Assembly: GCA_015501055.1 (NCBI GenBank)
Contig: JADNYV010000043.1
Coordinates: 186,001 to 250,000 of the forward strand
Direction of reading: 5' to 3'
Source: Mucidula mucida
Lineage: Eukaryota; Basidiomycota; Agaricomycetes; Agaricales; Physalacriaceae
DNA length: 64,000 nucleotides
Shown here: positions 36,601-48,451 of the stretch, piece by piece
Numbering within the stretch: position 1 is the stretch's first letter
How the letters are laid out: every line of letters begins with the position of its first letter
The notes under the pieces: model-generated
What the model saw: the letters and a program-made list of their open reading frames with translations, nothing else
Told to the model about the DNA's origin: nothing
Database searches by the model: none
Translations under genes and position numbers: made by a program

Positions 36601-37638
36601 CTACATTGATTCAGGCCCATTATAGTGCCGTATCCTTGACCTTGGAGTCTCCCCATTCCAAACCTCTTCACCTTGGTCATTATACGTTAAACGAGGCAAA
36701 CCTGTTTGCTGTACGACGAAGGATGCCGAAATGGCGCCATACTTCGCAGCTAAAGAATGTCAATGTGGCAAAGGACTGAAGACGGAGTAAATACCTTGAA
36801 TAATGTCCAAATCTGACTGTGTATGGATCGCTGTGAGCTGTTTAACCAATCCAGCAGCTAGGCCGCCCAGAAACGAGTTCCCTGCTCCTGTGGTGCCTCT
36901 GACCTGATCTGAAGGCACATCGGGAAGAGTAGAGTATGCTGGGATCCACGTTTTGCTACTGGCGTTGGAAACGTAACAGCCGCTCGCACCAGCGCGTACA
37001 ACAACTGTCCTTGCACCAAGGTCACGCATGCGTTGGGTAAGCACCTCGACGGCTTCGTTCTTCTTATCCAGAAGTGAAGCCATTTCCTCATGGTTCGGTG
37101 AGAACACGTCAATTTGAGGTAGCAGGAAAACAATGTCAGCAAGATGAGCCGGTGTACATGAAGGGGGTAGAGGCTCGAAGACAATCAGAGGACGCGTAGC
37201 TCCCAAACAGGACAGAGATTCTGCCAGAGTCGAGGGCGAGCAGCAGAAGTGTACTACACGTATTGAGGAGATGGTTGACGGACGAAGACACGTGAGCGTG
37301 GGTTGTGGGCGCGGATTCAAGTATCTAAACGAGCGTTCTTGCCCACGATACTCGATGTTGGCTTGAAGGACATCCTGCTCTGGATCCCACTGCCACATAT
37401 CCTCTCCGAACTCGTCCAGGACCTCAAATACTTGTGACAGATCGTGACCTTTTTCTGGCCGCCTCCCACCAACAGGAACCTCGATTTCCTGTGGCTCAAG
37501 CCATATCCGCGCGCCAATTGCTGCGTAGAGCCCTCCGCCACCAAGATGGCGTTCAATACGCGGGTTCTCGGTATTGCCGGTATCATAGTAATGGAAGTTG
37601 TCAACGAGTACTGTTCCCAGCGACGCAAAACTTGCCAT
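36601..37638 (-). CDS. pfkB-fold carbohydrate-kinase-like protein, Mak32 type
   Basis: The ATG at 37638 gives MASFASLGTVLVDNF, then HLGGGGLYAAIGARIWL, the pfkB N-terminal glycine pair. The exon contains FSPNHEEMASLL and the C-terminal signature RGTTGAGNSFLGGLAAGL. In active sugar kinases this signature is DTxGAGD, with the last Asp as catalytic base; here it is Asn. Fungal Mak32-like proteins, named from yeast maintenance of killer dsRNA, carry variant sites of this type. A short intron after IIQ (near 36795-36750) joins a second exon AAKYGAISASFVVQQTGLPR ending ..NGPESM at 36601. It is probably not an ordinary sugar kinase; the substrate is unknown. Confidence 0.82.
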
Positions 37639-37784
37639 GACTGATAGTCTGATATGAAAGGAAGTAAAGGATGGCTACAGATTAGCGCGCCATCGGAAAA
37701 ACATACTTGCCCCATTTGAAAAGACAGCGGTGACCCCGGGCCGTCACTCCTTTATCACCCTACCACCACCACCATCGCTGTCCA

Positions 37785-40284
37785 ATGCAGTCGCGCCGAG
37801 CCAAGAGGTTCAAGAAGGCAGTACCTCCTGCACAGACGGCCCCGAAAACCTGCTATTTTACAAAACTTCCTTTTGAACTTATCGCGGACATCCTTCAATT
37901 TACTCAATCGCCCCGAGATGTGTTGGCACTTTATCTATGTAACAAGTATCTACGGGACACTCTGCTACGCAAAGAGTCCGACTTCATCTGGCGCTATATG
38001 AGGCTACACTGCCAACCCAGTCCCCTGCCAGACAAGCCGAGCTCGATGACGGAGGCATCATATGCGGCACTTGTCTTTGGGGGAGGAATGTGCGGAGAAC
38101 CGTGCGAGGTGTGATATCTCGCAAGTCTGACTGACTGGTCTGATGTTTTCAGGCATGCGGTCTTCCTACCGACAATATGTATTCGTCTTTCGCCCTTCGG
38201 ATTCGCATCTGCAAGAAGGTCTGCTATGGATTCGCCCTGGTGCTATATATCGCCTAATCCATTTCAAGCCAGCTTGTCTCGCTAACATTCAAAGGTTAGT
38301 TCAATTCTCTACTTACGTGTATAAAAGCTGCAATGCTGCATGATAGAACAATGAAGAAAATCAATATGCAAGATGTCTCATCAGAACCAGCGTATTTCCC
38401 TATCGTTGCGGGTTCCATGTTTGTTACGGAGAACAGTCGATGTGTAGAGGATCTTTCCATCTTGACGTTGACAAGGGCTGGCAACTGTACGTCTGCAACG
38501 TGTAACCTGTTCGCACTGCTGAAGTACTAGTAACTCATAGGGCCACAGGCAGCAAATTACGTCCGTGCTCGGGATTGGGACAGATCTGTCCAAGACTATC
38601 TGGAAGCTACAGGCTTACCCGAGACTATGGAAGCTGAACTTACGGTTAGTTGACGTCTACTTTGTCTCCCCTGCTGACATATGCTACCCTAGGAACGAGC
38701 AAGTAGAGCTCAACGAGTTACTGCTCTAATGCCAACATTTGTCGCGCTCTATCATTGGAAGATTGCCTATGATACAGCTCGCGAACAATGCAAGAAAGCG
38801 AACGAAGAATTGTGCGTGTATTTTTGTGTTCTATAACATGCAAATTGCTGATTTCGAAGAAAAGTGCCAAAGCTTTCGCTGAGAAGAATGGCTACGCCTA
38901 TTGGGACCTCATTAACTCACCATCATTCAGCACTATACACAAAACAAAGAACAAGACTCTAGAGTCAATTACCGCATTAGGTATGAATCGTTTGAGGACA
39001 CCTGCATTTTTTGATCTGAACGACCTTCAGACATGACTGTATTGGGTGAAAGAATTGACGCCGATATCGTCAAGATGAAGGAACAACGCGAGCGCCGTCA
39101 ATACCAGATGGACCACGCTAAAGCATATACTGTTGTCGAGAAGCACTACGAAGGACTTCGTACCAAGCGCGAAATGTTGCCTGTGCCTCCGTTTGCCACA
39201 TTTCGAAAGTTCCGATTCATCAAGACTATTCTTAACACACCGCCAAGCCCTGCATTTAATCCTTCCAAACAGCTCAAAACCCCTCTTGCAAAGACTCTCA
39301 TCGCAAGCGAACTGACTGCTTGGCGTATGGACGCGAAGGAGAAACTGGGCGAAGTTTTAGGATACGGAACTTGGAAGGCGGCTAGCAAGACTCGGCTGCA
39401 TCCCGTTGAAAGGGTTAATGCTCGGTTCAAATGCCAGCGATGTCATCACTTCGAGCAACGTTATCGTGACGATGGCTGTTTCAATTTCATCGGCGCGTGC
39501 TCGCATCAATGTAGACGAGCTGACGGCACCTTGAAGAACGAGCCATGGTCGGCAGAACGGTTCGTCAAAGACGCGAAGGTACGTACTTGTGTGGGAATCA
39601 TGTCGCAAGTCTAAACTTCCGGCTCTTATCCTCAGGCTGTGTCGGCGATCTCAAAGGTTCTCGCATTGAGTGCATTACGCGCCGAGTCGCCAGAGTCATC
39701 CGTACTGTTCGATGCTATCGGGTCGCGTATACTGTGCGAGAGTTGTCCAGGCGCCATCATTCTCCAACCGTGTCAAGTGGTATGAATCACCTTTCCGTAA
39801 ATATCAATGGAAGCCTCATGCTGCCTTTTAGGCGGGACATTCCCATCGTCATGATGAAATGCAGGTGTCTTTTTTATCTGAACAAGACGCGTCGTCTATT
39901 CTTTGTCACCCGTTGACAGCCGGTCTTGCGCAGCGACTCATGGGGACCGAGTTGCGTGCGAAGCCTCTTCGTGGCCAGAAGGTTTACATGTGCCGACACT
40001 GCTCGCAGAAGCGCGAAGCCTCCACTATGAATCCTGCAGCGTCTTCTGCAAGGAGTACTACACTATCAACAGGAACTGGAGGATCTCCAGAACCTTTACC
40101 GCAGAAGGCATATATATTTGATGGACTTCGATCACATCTGAAAGCCAGGTGACTGCCATTCATGTTGGTTATCAGTGCGTGCTAATGTGGCCCTTATAGC
40201 CATGGCATCGAGGCGGTCCGGGACGAGGATTTCTACTGTTCTGTCCAACTTGACTGGTCGATAACGAAAGAAGCGGCTTCGTAG
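37785..40284 (+). CDS. F-box protein with cysteine-rich (zinc-type) segments
   Basis: From ATG 37785 a basic start leads to an F-box: LPFELIADILQFTQSPRDVL and YLCNKYLRDTLL. Many short exons follow, including LPTDNMYSSFALRIRICKK, NYVRARDWDRSVQDYLEATG and EKNGYAYWDLINSP. The long exon 39033-39580 contains a cysteine pair set (CQRCHHFEQRY ... ACSHQCRR). Later exons add LCESCPG, where an exon near 39640-39780 is in frame, and MCRHCSQKR. The last exon ends at TAG 40282-40284. The arrangement suggests an SCF ubiquitin-ligase substrate receptor with possible zinc sites. The target is unknown. Exon borders in 38100-39030 are approximate. Confidence 0.7.
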
Positions 40285-40570
40285 ACTATGCACTCCAAGC
40301 TCAGAACTCTGTCTCACATGGAGAAGGATAACGTCGCAGTGATTTGTACTATTGACATACCAATGACAGATAATCATTCAGCGCCACGAACTCAGAATCG
40401 TGCGAAGACCCTGGCGTGTGGCGAGCAAGTCGTGTCTGATAGACGGCCGGAACACTCAAGGACGGTCTTGAGATCAGCTTTGACGTCTTTTTCTCACGTG
40501 GAAAGGATAAAGGCAGTCTGACCCACTAGAGCCCGCGGCATAAAGACGACCAGATCCACTGTAGCGAATT

Positions 40571-42660
40571 ATGGACGCCCAACATATCGCAAGCGCTTGG
40601 CTCACACACTATTTACAGTGTTTATCTAGCAACGACATCGAAGGCGCAACGAATTGCTTCACTGCGGATGGCTGGCTACGCGATATCCTCGTCTTTACTT
40701 GGGACAATCGCACGCTCCGCGGACGGGAGAAGATACTATCGTACTTACGAGAGAACCTTACGAGAGCTGGGCTTTCTAACTTGGCTTTGGAGGAGCGGCA
40801 GCCCAAGTATTTGTCGCCTCAGGCCAGCCAGTTCGGGGTGTCGTTTGGGATTGTTTTTACAACGGCCTTGGGACCTGGGCGCGGGTATGTTCACTTGACG
40901 TCGACGGATGATGGCTGGAAGGCTGTTACCGCGCTTATGCTTTTGGAGGACCTTGCGGGATATGAGGAGGCGGGTCCCGAGTTAGGTGTTTATGGGAACC
41001 ATGATGTAGCTTGGGAGGTTGTGAACCGGGAGAGGCGCGCGTCTATTGAAAGCGATCCGTATGTTTTGATTGGTAAGGATTTTCTAGTTAGCGTTCGGTG
41101 GATATGACTGAAATAGAGACACAGTTGGAGCCGGACAATGTGGTCTGGTGATTGGTGCACGATTCCGGCAGATGGGTATCAAGACATTGCTCATTGACAA
41201 ACTCCCGCGCGTTGGGGATAGCTGGCGCGTGCGTCATCCGACGTTGACGCTTCATACTCCTCGTTCGCAGCATCAATGTGCGTAACATTTTTCGACCAAG
41301 CAGATATACTGCGACTAAATCCCATCGCAAGTGCTATACCAACCGTTCCCATCTAACTGGCCACTATACACGTCTCGCGATAAAATGGGCAACTGGCTTG
41401 AACAATACGCTATCAACCAGGACCTCGTGATCTGGACCAACTCGCAAATCACCTTACCGCCTGTGTACGATGCAGACGCTAAGAAGTGGACGGTCACCAT
41501 TGACCAATGTGGCGCACAGCACACTGTGCATCCTGCCCATATCGTGTGTGCCGCAGGTATCATTGGGGAGTCTTACCTTCCCGAAATTCCAGGCTCGGAC
41601 GCGTTTGAAGGAATGATTGTACATACTGGCACGTACCCGGGAGGCGCTGCGTTTTCTGGGAAGCGCGTCGTCGTTGTCGGGGCTGGGAACACAAGCGCAG
41701 ACTTTTGCCAAGACCTCGTGGCGCAAGGTGCCCAGTCGGTGACGATGGTGCAGCGCTCAAAGACGTGCGTTGTGGGAAAGTATCCAGAGTATACGAGGGG
41801 GTTGTTGTCTTCGTTTCCGGATGACGTGCCCGTGGATGTGTCGGACCTCAAGTATATGACGGTTTCGTTGAAGTTTGCAAAGGAGAGGTTTGCTGCAAGG
41901 GCGGGGGAGCTTGCGGCGGCGGAAAAGGAGCTTCACGAGGGTTTGACAAAGGCAGGAGTAAAGGTCTATATGGGGGAGGATGGCTCTGGGATGTTGCCGC
42001 TTGTCTATGAGAGGTTGGGAGGTGAGTTCTTTTCCGGTTGATGTGACTTGTCGACGCGTTATTGAAGATTCATCGTGATAGGATTCTGTGAGTCTTCAGA
42101 TGGTATCCAATTTCTGGCCTCATTGTGGCTCGTAGGGGTCGATGTAGGATGCGCCCAGTTGATTATGACAGGCAAGGTCAAGGTCAAGCAAGGCCTCGAA
42201 TTCGCCAAGTACGAGAAGAACGCCGTTGTTTTCACGGATGGCTCGAAGTTGGAGGCTGATGCTGTGATATTCGCGTACGTGTTCTCTTCATTCATTCTCA
42301 TCCATCAACCGGCTTATCGCGACTCGTAGGACTGGTTATCGAAAGATCCGAGAGTCGATGAGGAAAGTGTTTGGTGATGAGATCATTGATCGTACTGGCC
42401 AAGTGTGGGGGCTCGACGAGGAAGGTGAACTGAGGGGAGTTTACCGACCGTCGGGATATCCTGGGGTGAGTCCTGTTGATGCTTTGAACGCCTCAATCTT
42501 GTAAACGTCCTGTAGTTTTGGTATGCCGGAGGCGATCTGCCCCATGCGCGGTTCTTTTCCAAACGGCTGGTGAGTCGGTTACGATTCAAAGAAGATCATG
42601 TCGACTGATGTCGTGTGTCAGGCGATAGAGTTGAAGGCGATGATGGTTGGAATCAAATGA
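40571..42660 (+). CDS. Flavin-containing monooxygenase with N-terminal NTF2-like domain
   Basis: The first about 150 residues (from MDAQHIASAWLTHYLQCLSS) look like an NTF2/SnoaL-like cone domain, as found fused to many fungal FMO/YUCCA-type enzymes. The FAD fold follows across an intron near 41075: LIVGAGHCGLVIGARFRQMG. The FMO-identifying motif is FEGMIVHTGTY, and the NADPH fold is VVVVGAGNTSADFCQDL. The final exons give FATGYRKIRESMRK, with the conserved ATG motif, and YAGGDLPHARFFSKRLAIEL, ending at TGA 42658-42660. It probably hydroxylates or Baeyer-Villiger-oxidises a soft substrate in the cytosol or ER; which one is not clear. Four short introns are evident. Confidence 0.88.
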
Positions 42661-42869
42661 TCGGATTACGCCACTGCTACCTACGTACCTGCCGCTGTAC
42701 GAATATTCGAGTCATGTATTTCAGCTATCAGAATGCTGGTCCCCCGTCCCCCCAATGGAGACGCCGTATCCAGTACGACAATCGTATCGCTGAGTGTAAG
42801 ACAACAACTAAGAGCCACTTGACAATTCATCCCGTTCCAAATAAGCATCTGATATACATCGATATCCCA

Positions 42870-44135
42870 TTATAAGAAGCGATTTAAGGAAGGACAGATG
42901 CGCACAAGGGCGCGTGATACGATGCGAGGGTGGAAGAATTCTTCCTTATTCCAAACAAGATACTTTCGTCTACGAGGCTTCATTGCACTGACAAAGCCTT
43001 CGAATGCCGTTAGAGCCTCCATTGCCGTGGGTCTGTCCTCGGGACGCGGCGCACACAGAGGTCTGAAGAAAGCTTTGAAGTCATCAAGGCCACCGTAATA
43101 CTACAATATTTCAGTAGAAGACTTGATGATGGCAAAAGAACGGACCATGAATAACGCAAAAATTGTGCAGCCTATCTGAAAAATGTCAACCTTGAAAGGG
43201 TTATAGGGTACAGTCAATGACAATTCAGGCATGATATTGCACTGTCCAAAGAGGCCAAGCACCCTCGCATTTTCCGGACCGTCCGGATGAAAGCTCACAG
43301 ATTCGAAGTCGATGAAGAAATATTTGACGGGCTGGACCCTACAACGTCTCCGGGTCTTGATCGACTTGCGCTTGTTGCTTTCAAATCGTAAATAAGGTGC
43401 AGCGAAATGAAATCCACTTGGGACTACTCGGCTAGGATCCATGAGTACATTTGATACACAAATATCACTACAAAGGTGTCAGACGTCGAAGAGTATGCCA
43501 CAGAAAACTTACCGATGGGAGAAATTGTGGGCATGCAGAAATACAACACCCTAGGCATACATCTTCTTAGCAAGTAATCAAACAATAAGGGAGAGTTCTA
43601 TACCTCAAGAAGCTGTCTCGCATATTCTATGACCTCCTCTTGACAATGGAACGAAGGATCCTCAACAGAGGTGGCTCGAAGTAAAGGCATTACAAGAATG
43701 ACTTGATTGCCGTTTGGTAAGTCGATGGTGTCGAGCAGAGGAATCAAGTGATTATAAGGATCCTCCTTGTCTAGAGCATTGAGCCGAATAGACATGATTT
43801 CTTCGTTTGATTCTTTGAGGACGCGTTTCAAGACGACTTGGCTACCATTAGGTGCTATCGCGTCAACGAGGTCGGCAACAGACTGAAAGCAGACTATAAG
43901 TTATAGGAAGAGATGCGATACAGAGGCGTGCTACCAGTATAACCAACGAGTCTTCAAGTCGAATTCGAAAGGCCTCGTCGCGAGTCAGCCCTTTTTGAAG
44001 CCAAGAAGGTTCCCAATCGGGATGAAAGCGTGGACGAAGTTGGTAGCCGCGTGATTCAAGAAAAGGTTGAATGGCTACCCAAGACATTTCGTGAGCGTAT
44101 CTCCCAAAAGGATCGACTGAAACGTTCTCTGCCAT
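42870..44135 (-). CDS. Protein-kinase-like protein, copy 2 (apparently intact)
   Basis: This is the only one of five related copies that I can read through without a break. The ATG at 44135 gives a short start and MSWVAIQPFLESRGYQLRPR. Exon 2 carries the lysine strand GSQVVLKRVLKESNEEIMSI. An intron near 43510 splits the catalytic loop, which reads HRDICVSNVLMD when joined: the catalytic Asp and Asn are present. Then come VVPSGFHFAAPYLR and YFFIDFESVSF, where the metal-binding DFG has become DFE. Next are MPELSLTVPYNPFKVDIFQ and, after an intron near 43110-43155, YYGGLDDFKAFF. The C-terminus ends LVRICPSLNRFL at 42870. The kinase fold is likely; catalysis is uncertain. It is divergent from the MSGYQ gene at 44449. 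Confidence 0.75.
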
Positions 44136-44448
44136 GAGACTTCAGAGGAGCGTTGATAGATAGTGGTGTGAAAAAGTTCAACAGCAGTAACCAAGCAAGA
44201 CCAAGCAACATGATCCAAACTTAGATGCGAACTTGCACACACTCAACGTTATTGTGTATCTATCTCGTTGTTCCCCGTCTGACGTGGTTATGATAACTCT
44301 CACAAACGTTCTTCTGCCCGAACATGAAATCCTACAGCCTTTCGCCTTTAAATACGGCTCGTATAGATCGCCAAAAGCTTAGATCTGAACTCTTGCTGAT
44401 TTCCTTCCACCGGGGCTGCTATAACGGTCTGCCTCTATATTTTATCTC

Positions 44449-45542
44449 ATGTCTGGCTATCAGGGTGGTCAAGGAAATGGCCCGCCTATCCCACCGATCG
44501 ACAGTACCGAGTGGCGTCGACTAACTGGCCAGTACCGTCGCCCAGGCGGGACTATAGTCCTCAGTTATAGGCAGCTAATGGATGCCTTCAATGCTCTACG
44601 TGCTCACATTGAAGGCAACCCTGCCTTTTACCTCCCACACCCCACTCGAGGCGTAATTTTTGTGCGCGATGAGTTAGAGGCGTACGTATGACACTGACTC
44701 TAATGTAACACAGTCTTGGCAGTCAGATCGAGATGTTTCCCCGTTCTCGAAGTTCCGGGAGTCGCAGGATCCTTAATCAGCGATTTTCGCGAGCATTGAA
44801 CATCATTGCCGCTAGCTACACTAACCTTCGTGAGCTGGTGGATCTGAGGAGACAATTCATCCGAGTACTTGATCTCTACAATGTAAGCTGAAAAAACTTT
44901 TTGGTAGAGTGGTATATTGACACCTTTCCAGACCAACTCTGCTGCTGCGGAACAGGCACTTCGAGCTCATGTCCATGAACAGGAGGCTGAGGAGCGGCGA
45001 CGAAACAACGAAAACGATGCTCATCGGCGCCAGAGATCGTAAGTCCTTGTAAGACACTGTTACGATCCCAACTTAACCCAAACCCCAGTGCAATCGCAGG
45101 ATATGTACCAGCAGGATACTATACTCCTGCCGCCCATGCCTATGATTCTCCGGCGCAAAGTTCGACAGGCTCAAACATCATTGGATACACCTCTCCATCG
45201 GCATCAGCTGTCTTCTATGCAAGTCAAAGCCCTTATAATCTGCAGGGAGCGCCTTCACTACACTTTGATGAGTCTACATCTATGAACAGTGGAGTCCTCC
45301 TTCAACAGCCAGGTCACTCAAGTCAGGACGCTGCCGCGGCAGTGGGCGAAGCGAGACTACTGGCTGAGGAAGCCCTGCTTATGGCTGAAGATACGCGACT
45401 AGCCGCTGCTCAGCGCCCCGGACGTGGAGGCAGCCAAAGTCGCCCTCCAGGAGATGGCCAAGGACGTCCTCCGCATGGGGGTCACGGTGGCCGAGGGAGC
45501 AGCCATGGATACATAAGCGCAGGCAGTCAAGCTTATCGTTGA
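44449..45542 (+). CDS. Protein beginning MSGYQ (copy 2), coiled-coil plus Gly-rich tail, unknown function
   Basis: I do not recognise the family. Four exons are readable from ATG 44449. Exon 1 has SEWRRLTGQYRRPGGTIVLS and ALRAHIEGNPAFYLP. Removing GTACGT...ACACAG (about 44680-44712) joins LGSQIEMFPRSRSSGSRRIL and a helical stretch NLRELVDLRRQFIRVLDLYN. The next exon is helical and charged (EQEAEERRRNNENDAHRRQR). The last exon is Tyr/Ser/Pro-rich, then has an Ala/Glu helix (EARLLAEEALLMAEDTRL), and ends in a Gly/Arg/Pro tail (GRPPHGGHGGRGSSHG). No signal peptide or membrane helix is seen. The tail looks like an RNA-binding or self-associating low-complexity segment. Its start codon is 313 bp from that of kinase-like copy 2, in divergent orientation. 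Confidence 0.6.
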
Positions 45543-46027
45543 ACTCAGATTGCCACCCATTGCATCGGTTCTGTAGGTCCCGATTATGTTATACAGATAC
45601 GCGTAGCACGGAAGTTATAGTACATCTCTATCCTGTACCAGTGTAGCAGTCATAATTATATGCCCTCCTCCTGAGTCCTCATACATCCTATTCCACTATA
45701 TCCCATGCAAACCTAGCAATTACATTTTGCTCTTCACATTCTTGAAACACATCTACTATTCATTTTGTGAATCACTCAGAGGTTGGCCATATCTGCGGAA
45801 TGTCGACACCTCAGGACTGACGCGGTCACCAGTAGTAGTACTTTGTGAACTAGAAGATATTTCTGACCTGACGGGTTCCTCTCGTCAGACGCCAATAAAC
45901 GAATTGTTGATCATCCACAATTCCGATGAGCAGGGGGGCCCCTCTTATATATGATACGGATGCTCAAGAGGATATCTCAGCAAACACCACATGGAGTCTG
46001 TAGTGTTCTTCAAGTTACCGAGTCAAT
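45543..46027. other. Intergenic region
   Basis: This is the 3' flank of the MSGYQ gene and of kinase-like copy 3, which converge. Nothing coding is supported. Confidence 0.4.
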
Positions 46028-46470
46028 TTACAGCACGACTAAAGGAAACGACTCAACGCTGGACAAAGGCGTACAAGCGAGCGGGAGATGATGCGAGGGT
46101 GGTTCCTTATTCCAGACGAGATACTTTCGCTGACGGGGCTTCATGGCGCTAACGAAACTCTCAAACGTTGCGAGAGCCTCCGCCGCAGTCGGTCTATCCT
46201 CAGGCCGTCGAGTGCAAAATGTCTGGAAGAAGACTTTGATATCATCGAGACCACCGTAATTCTGTATCAGCTCAGTACATGCTCTTATCCGCGAAGAAAA
46301 GACCGACCTCGAAGAACGCAAGGATTGTCCAAGCCGCCGCGAATATGTCGACTTTGAAGGGATTAAACGGTACAGACAACGACAATTCGGGCATGACGTT
46401 GTACTGCCCACTGAGCACTGATAATTTGCAGGGCTCATCTGACTCTGTGTCTGGCCATGGCAGCCGAGCG
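46028..46470 (-). pseudogene. Protein-kinase-like fragment, copy 3
   Basis: Only the C-terminal half of the family is recognisable: GQYNVMPELSLSVPFNPFKV, DIFAAAWTILAFFEVGLFF, then YGGLDDIKVFFQTFC and RPTAAEALATFESFVSAMKP. After LVWNKE the frame shifts: the expected HPRIISRSLVRLCPALSRFL continues in another frame to 46039. Upstream of about 46470 I find no HRD or DFE segment, so the N-terminal two-thirds are missing. It is convergent with the MSGYQ gene. Confidence 0.65.
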
Positions 46471-47000
46471 AACGTCGTGAAGAGCATGTATACCCGCGCG
46501 GTCAGGCATGATAACATGGTTAACTTAGATTGCTACATACTTGATCGCGCTTTGTCGTGTCTGTAGAAGTCCTACCACAGTGTCCTTTGCTTCTCTCATA
46601 ACGCATATCATGATCTTCGATTTTTCTACAGCCGTTAGAAAAAGAGTCTCCTTTTGTGACCAAAAAGAAGGAAATGGTGACTTAGCCAAAATGGCTTGTG
46701 GAGATTCAGTGGCGCAAGGAGTAAGCTCTCGATGTAACATCCAGTCGTTCCATCGGCTCATATGTTCCCAGACTAAATTTGCCTCCACTTCCTCCATTGC
46801 GATGGCGAGCTCTCAGGCATTAGGTGCCGGAGCCCATGCCGAACGCGAAAATCAGAGGTCAAGCTGAACCGAAATAAACGCCGAGAAAAGGTTTTGTTCC
46901 ACAAAGATCAAAAAGAGGCGACGTAGAGAAGCAAGTTCGATTGGTATACTGCCATAATACATATTCACAGCTGCTTGATCACAAGCGCCGTCGCCCGAGC
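46471..47000. other. Region with one unassigned minus-strand open frame
   Basis: A minus-strand frame from ATG 46797 to 46525 (MEEVEANLVWEHMSRWNDWM onwards, 90 codons) is not recognised. It lies just upstream of kinase-like copy 3 and could be an exon of an older gene there, but I see no convincing splice link. Confidence 0.25.
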
Positions 47001-48130
47001 TTAAACCAGCAAAATCCTTGAACCCTCCTTGATACCGTAGGATGATAAAAACTTGTCCCGCTGGAGCTGCTGCCCACCAGACATCAATCGCTGCTTCTCA
47101 CTGGGAAGCTTCTCAGCCCGCTCAATCAAATCACAGACAAGACCGACAGGAACCGCGTCAGTCTGAGCGGGGACTCTAACGGTAATAGTCTTTCCACCAG
47201 TGGTGGTGACCGACAGGACGAACGGCGCTGGCGCGCTCCCGCCTAGTGAGCGTCAACTTGGGTCTTGAACAACCAAATAATACTACTAACCTGGGGGACG
47301 TGCTACCATCAGGATATTAGAACCGCCTACAACCTTCACGTCTCTCAACGTCTGGGCGTTCTGCAATTCTTTACCCGCAAAGATTAGACGTTGGTCCTGA
47401 TAAGCGACGCCCGCTACTTCGGCGACAAGGACCTTGACGAATGCCACTGTCGCCTGTGGCGAAGCCTGCAAGTCGTAGCTCTTGTTGTTCGACGGCGTCT
47501 TAACGGAGAATGAGATGGTTTGAATGGAGCTGTTTGGCTGACGGCCTTGCGAAACAGCGCCGGAAGAAGACGGTCTCGGGGAAGGCGCTCTCTGGAAGCC
47601 TCGGAAGGGAGAGGCGGCGGAGATAGAGGCTGGCACCCTTTCACCATAGGGGGACGGAGGTCGTTGAATCGACGCGTTATTGCGGCGTTTTCCATCTATC
47701 AATCATACGTCAACCATCATCTCCACTGTGGCGTCTGATACTCACCTTGAGAAGGCTGACCACGCTGAAAAGCCGCGAACGCATCTTCCTGAGATCTCAG
47801 AAAGGCGCATTCGTCAAAGCCCCTCGCATCCTTTTTCGTCGTAATAATCAACTCGCTGAGGTCGTCGATGAGGAAACCCCACTGCTCCGGGTGAATGACC
47901 TCGAACTGGCCGTTGATCTGAGTAGTCTGAAAGGCAATGTCTCGAGGATTTAAGCCAGACTCGGAGAAAGTGTCAATGACAAAGTCTACTGCGCGCTGTA
48001 CGATATCTCGTCAGCGTGGCGCGTAACACTAGCTAGGTGCTCACAGCATGCGAACCAGAAACGAGGCGGCGTTCACATAGGACGGCATCGTTGCCGTGGC
48101 GGAGGATGAGCACATCACAGTGAAAGACAT
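47001..48130 (-). CDS. Ubiquitin-like-domain protein with two Ubl segments
   Basis: Start ATG 48130 (MSFTVMCSSSATAT). Exon 2, after an intron with the weak donor GTTCGC, reads AVDFVIDTFSESGLNPRDIA and FEVIHPEQWGFLIDDLSELI. A Ser/Pro-rich linker follows (RPPSPYGERVPASISAASPF). A first ubiquitin-like fold is seen at IQTISFSVKTPSNNKSYDLQ ... DQRLIFAGKELQNAQTLRDV. A second follows after an intron: TVRVPAQTDAVPVGLVCDLI ... QRLMSGGQQLQRDKFLSSYG, ending SRILLV. RLIFAGKEL and the spacing are typical of Ubl domains. No terminal di-Gly for conjugation is present, so it is likely an adaptor. The cellular role is unknown. Confidence 0.7.
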
Positions 48131-48451
48131 GAGGAACGTACAAGGGAAATAAAGGATGGATACTGAAAAGATTGAGATAGTGGACAGTTTATATACTCGA
48201 CGGAAAACATCACGTCGCGACTGATCTCAGTAGTGGACGCTTATCCCAAAACAAGAGTTCTTGTCGGGAGAACAACACTCATAGAGGCCTATTGAGGGTT
48301 TTTGGATGAAGGAACACCGATTGAATGGGCATTGTGACGGTTTGAGGAGAAGAGATGTCGGCCCGGACTCCTTGTTGATCATCATGGCACATTAAATTAT
48401 CTCTACTCCCGAAAGTGTTGGACGTGTACTGTAGTATATATATAGTCCTCG

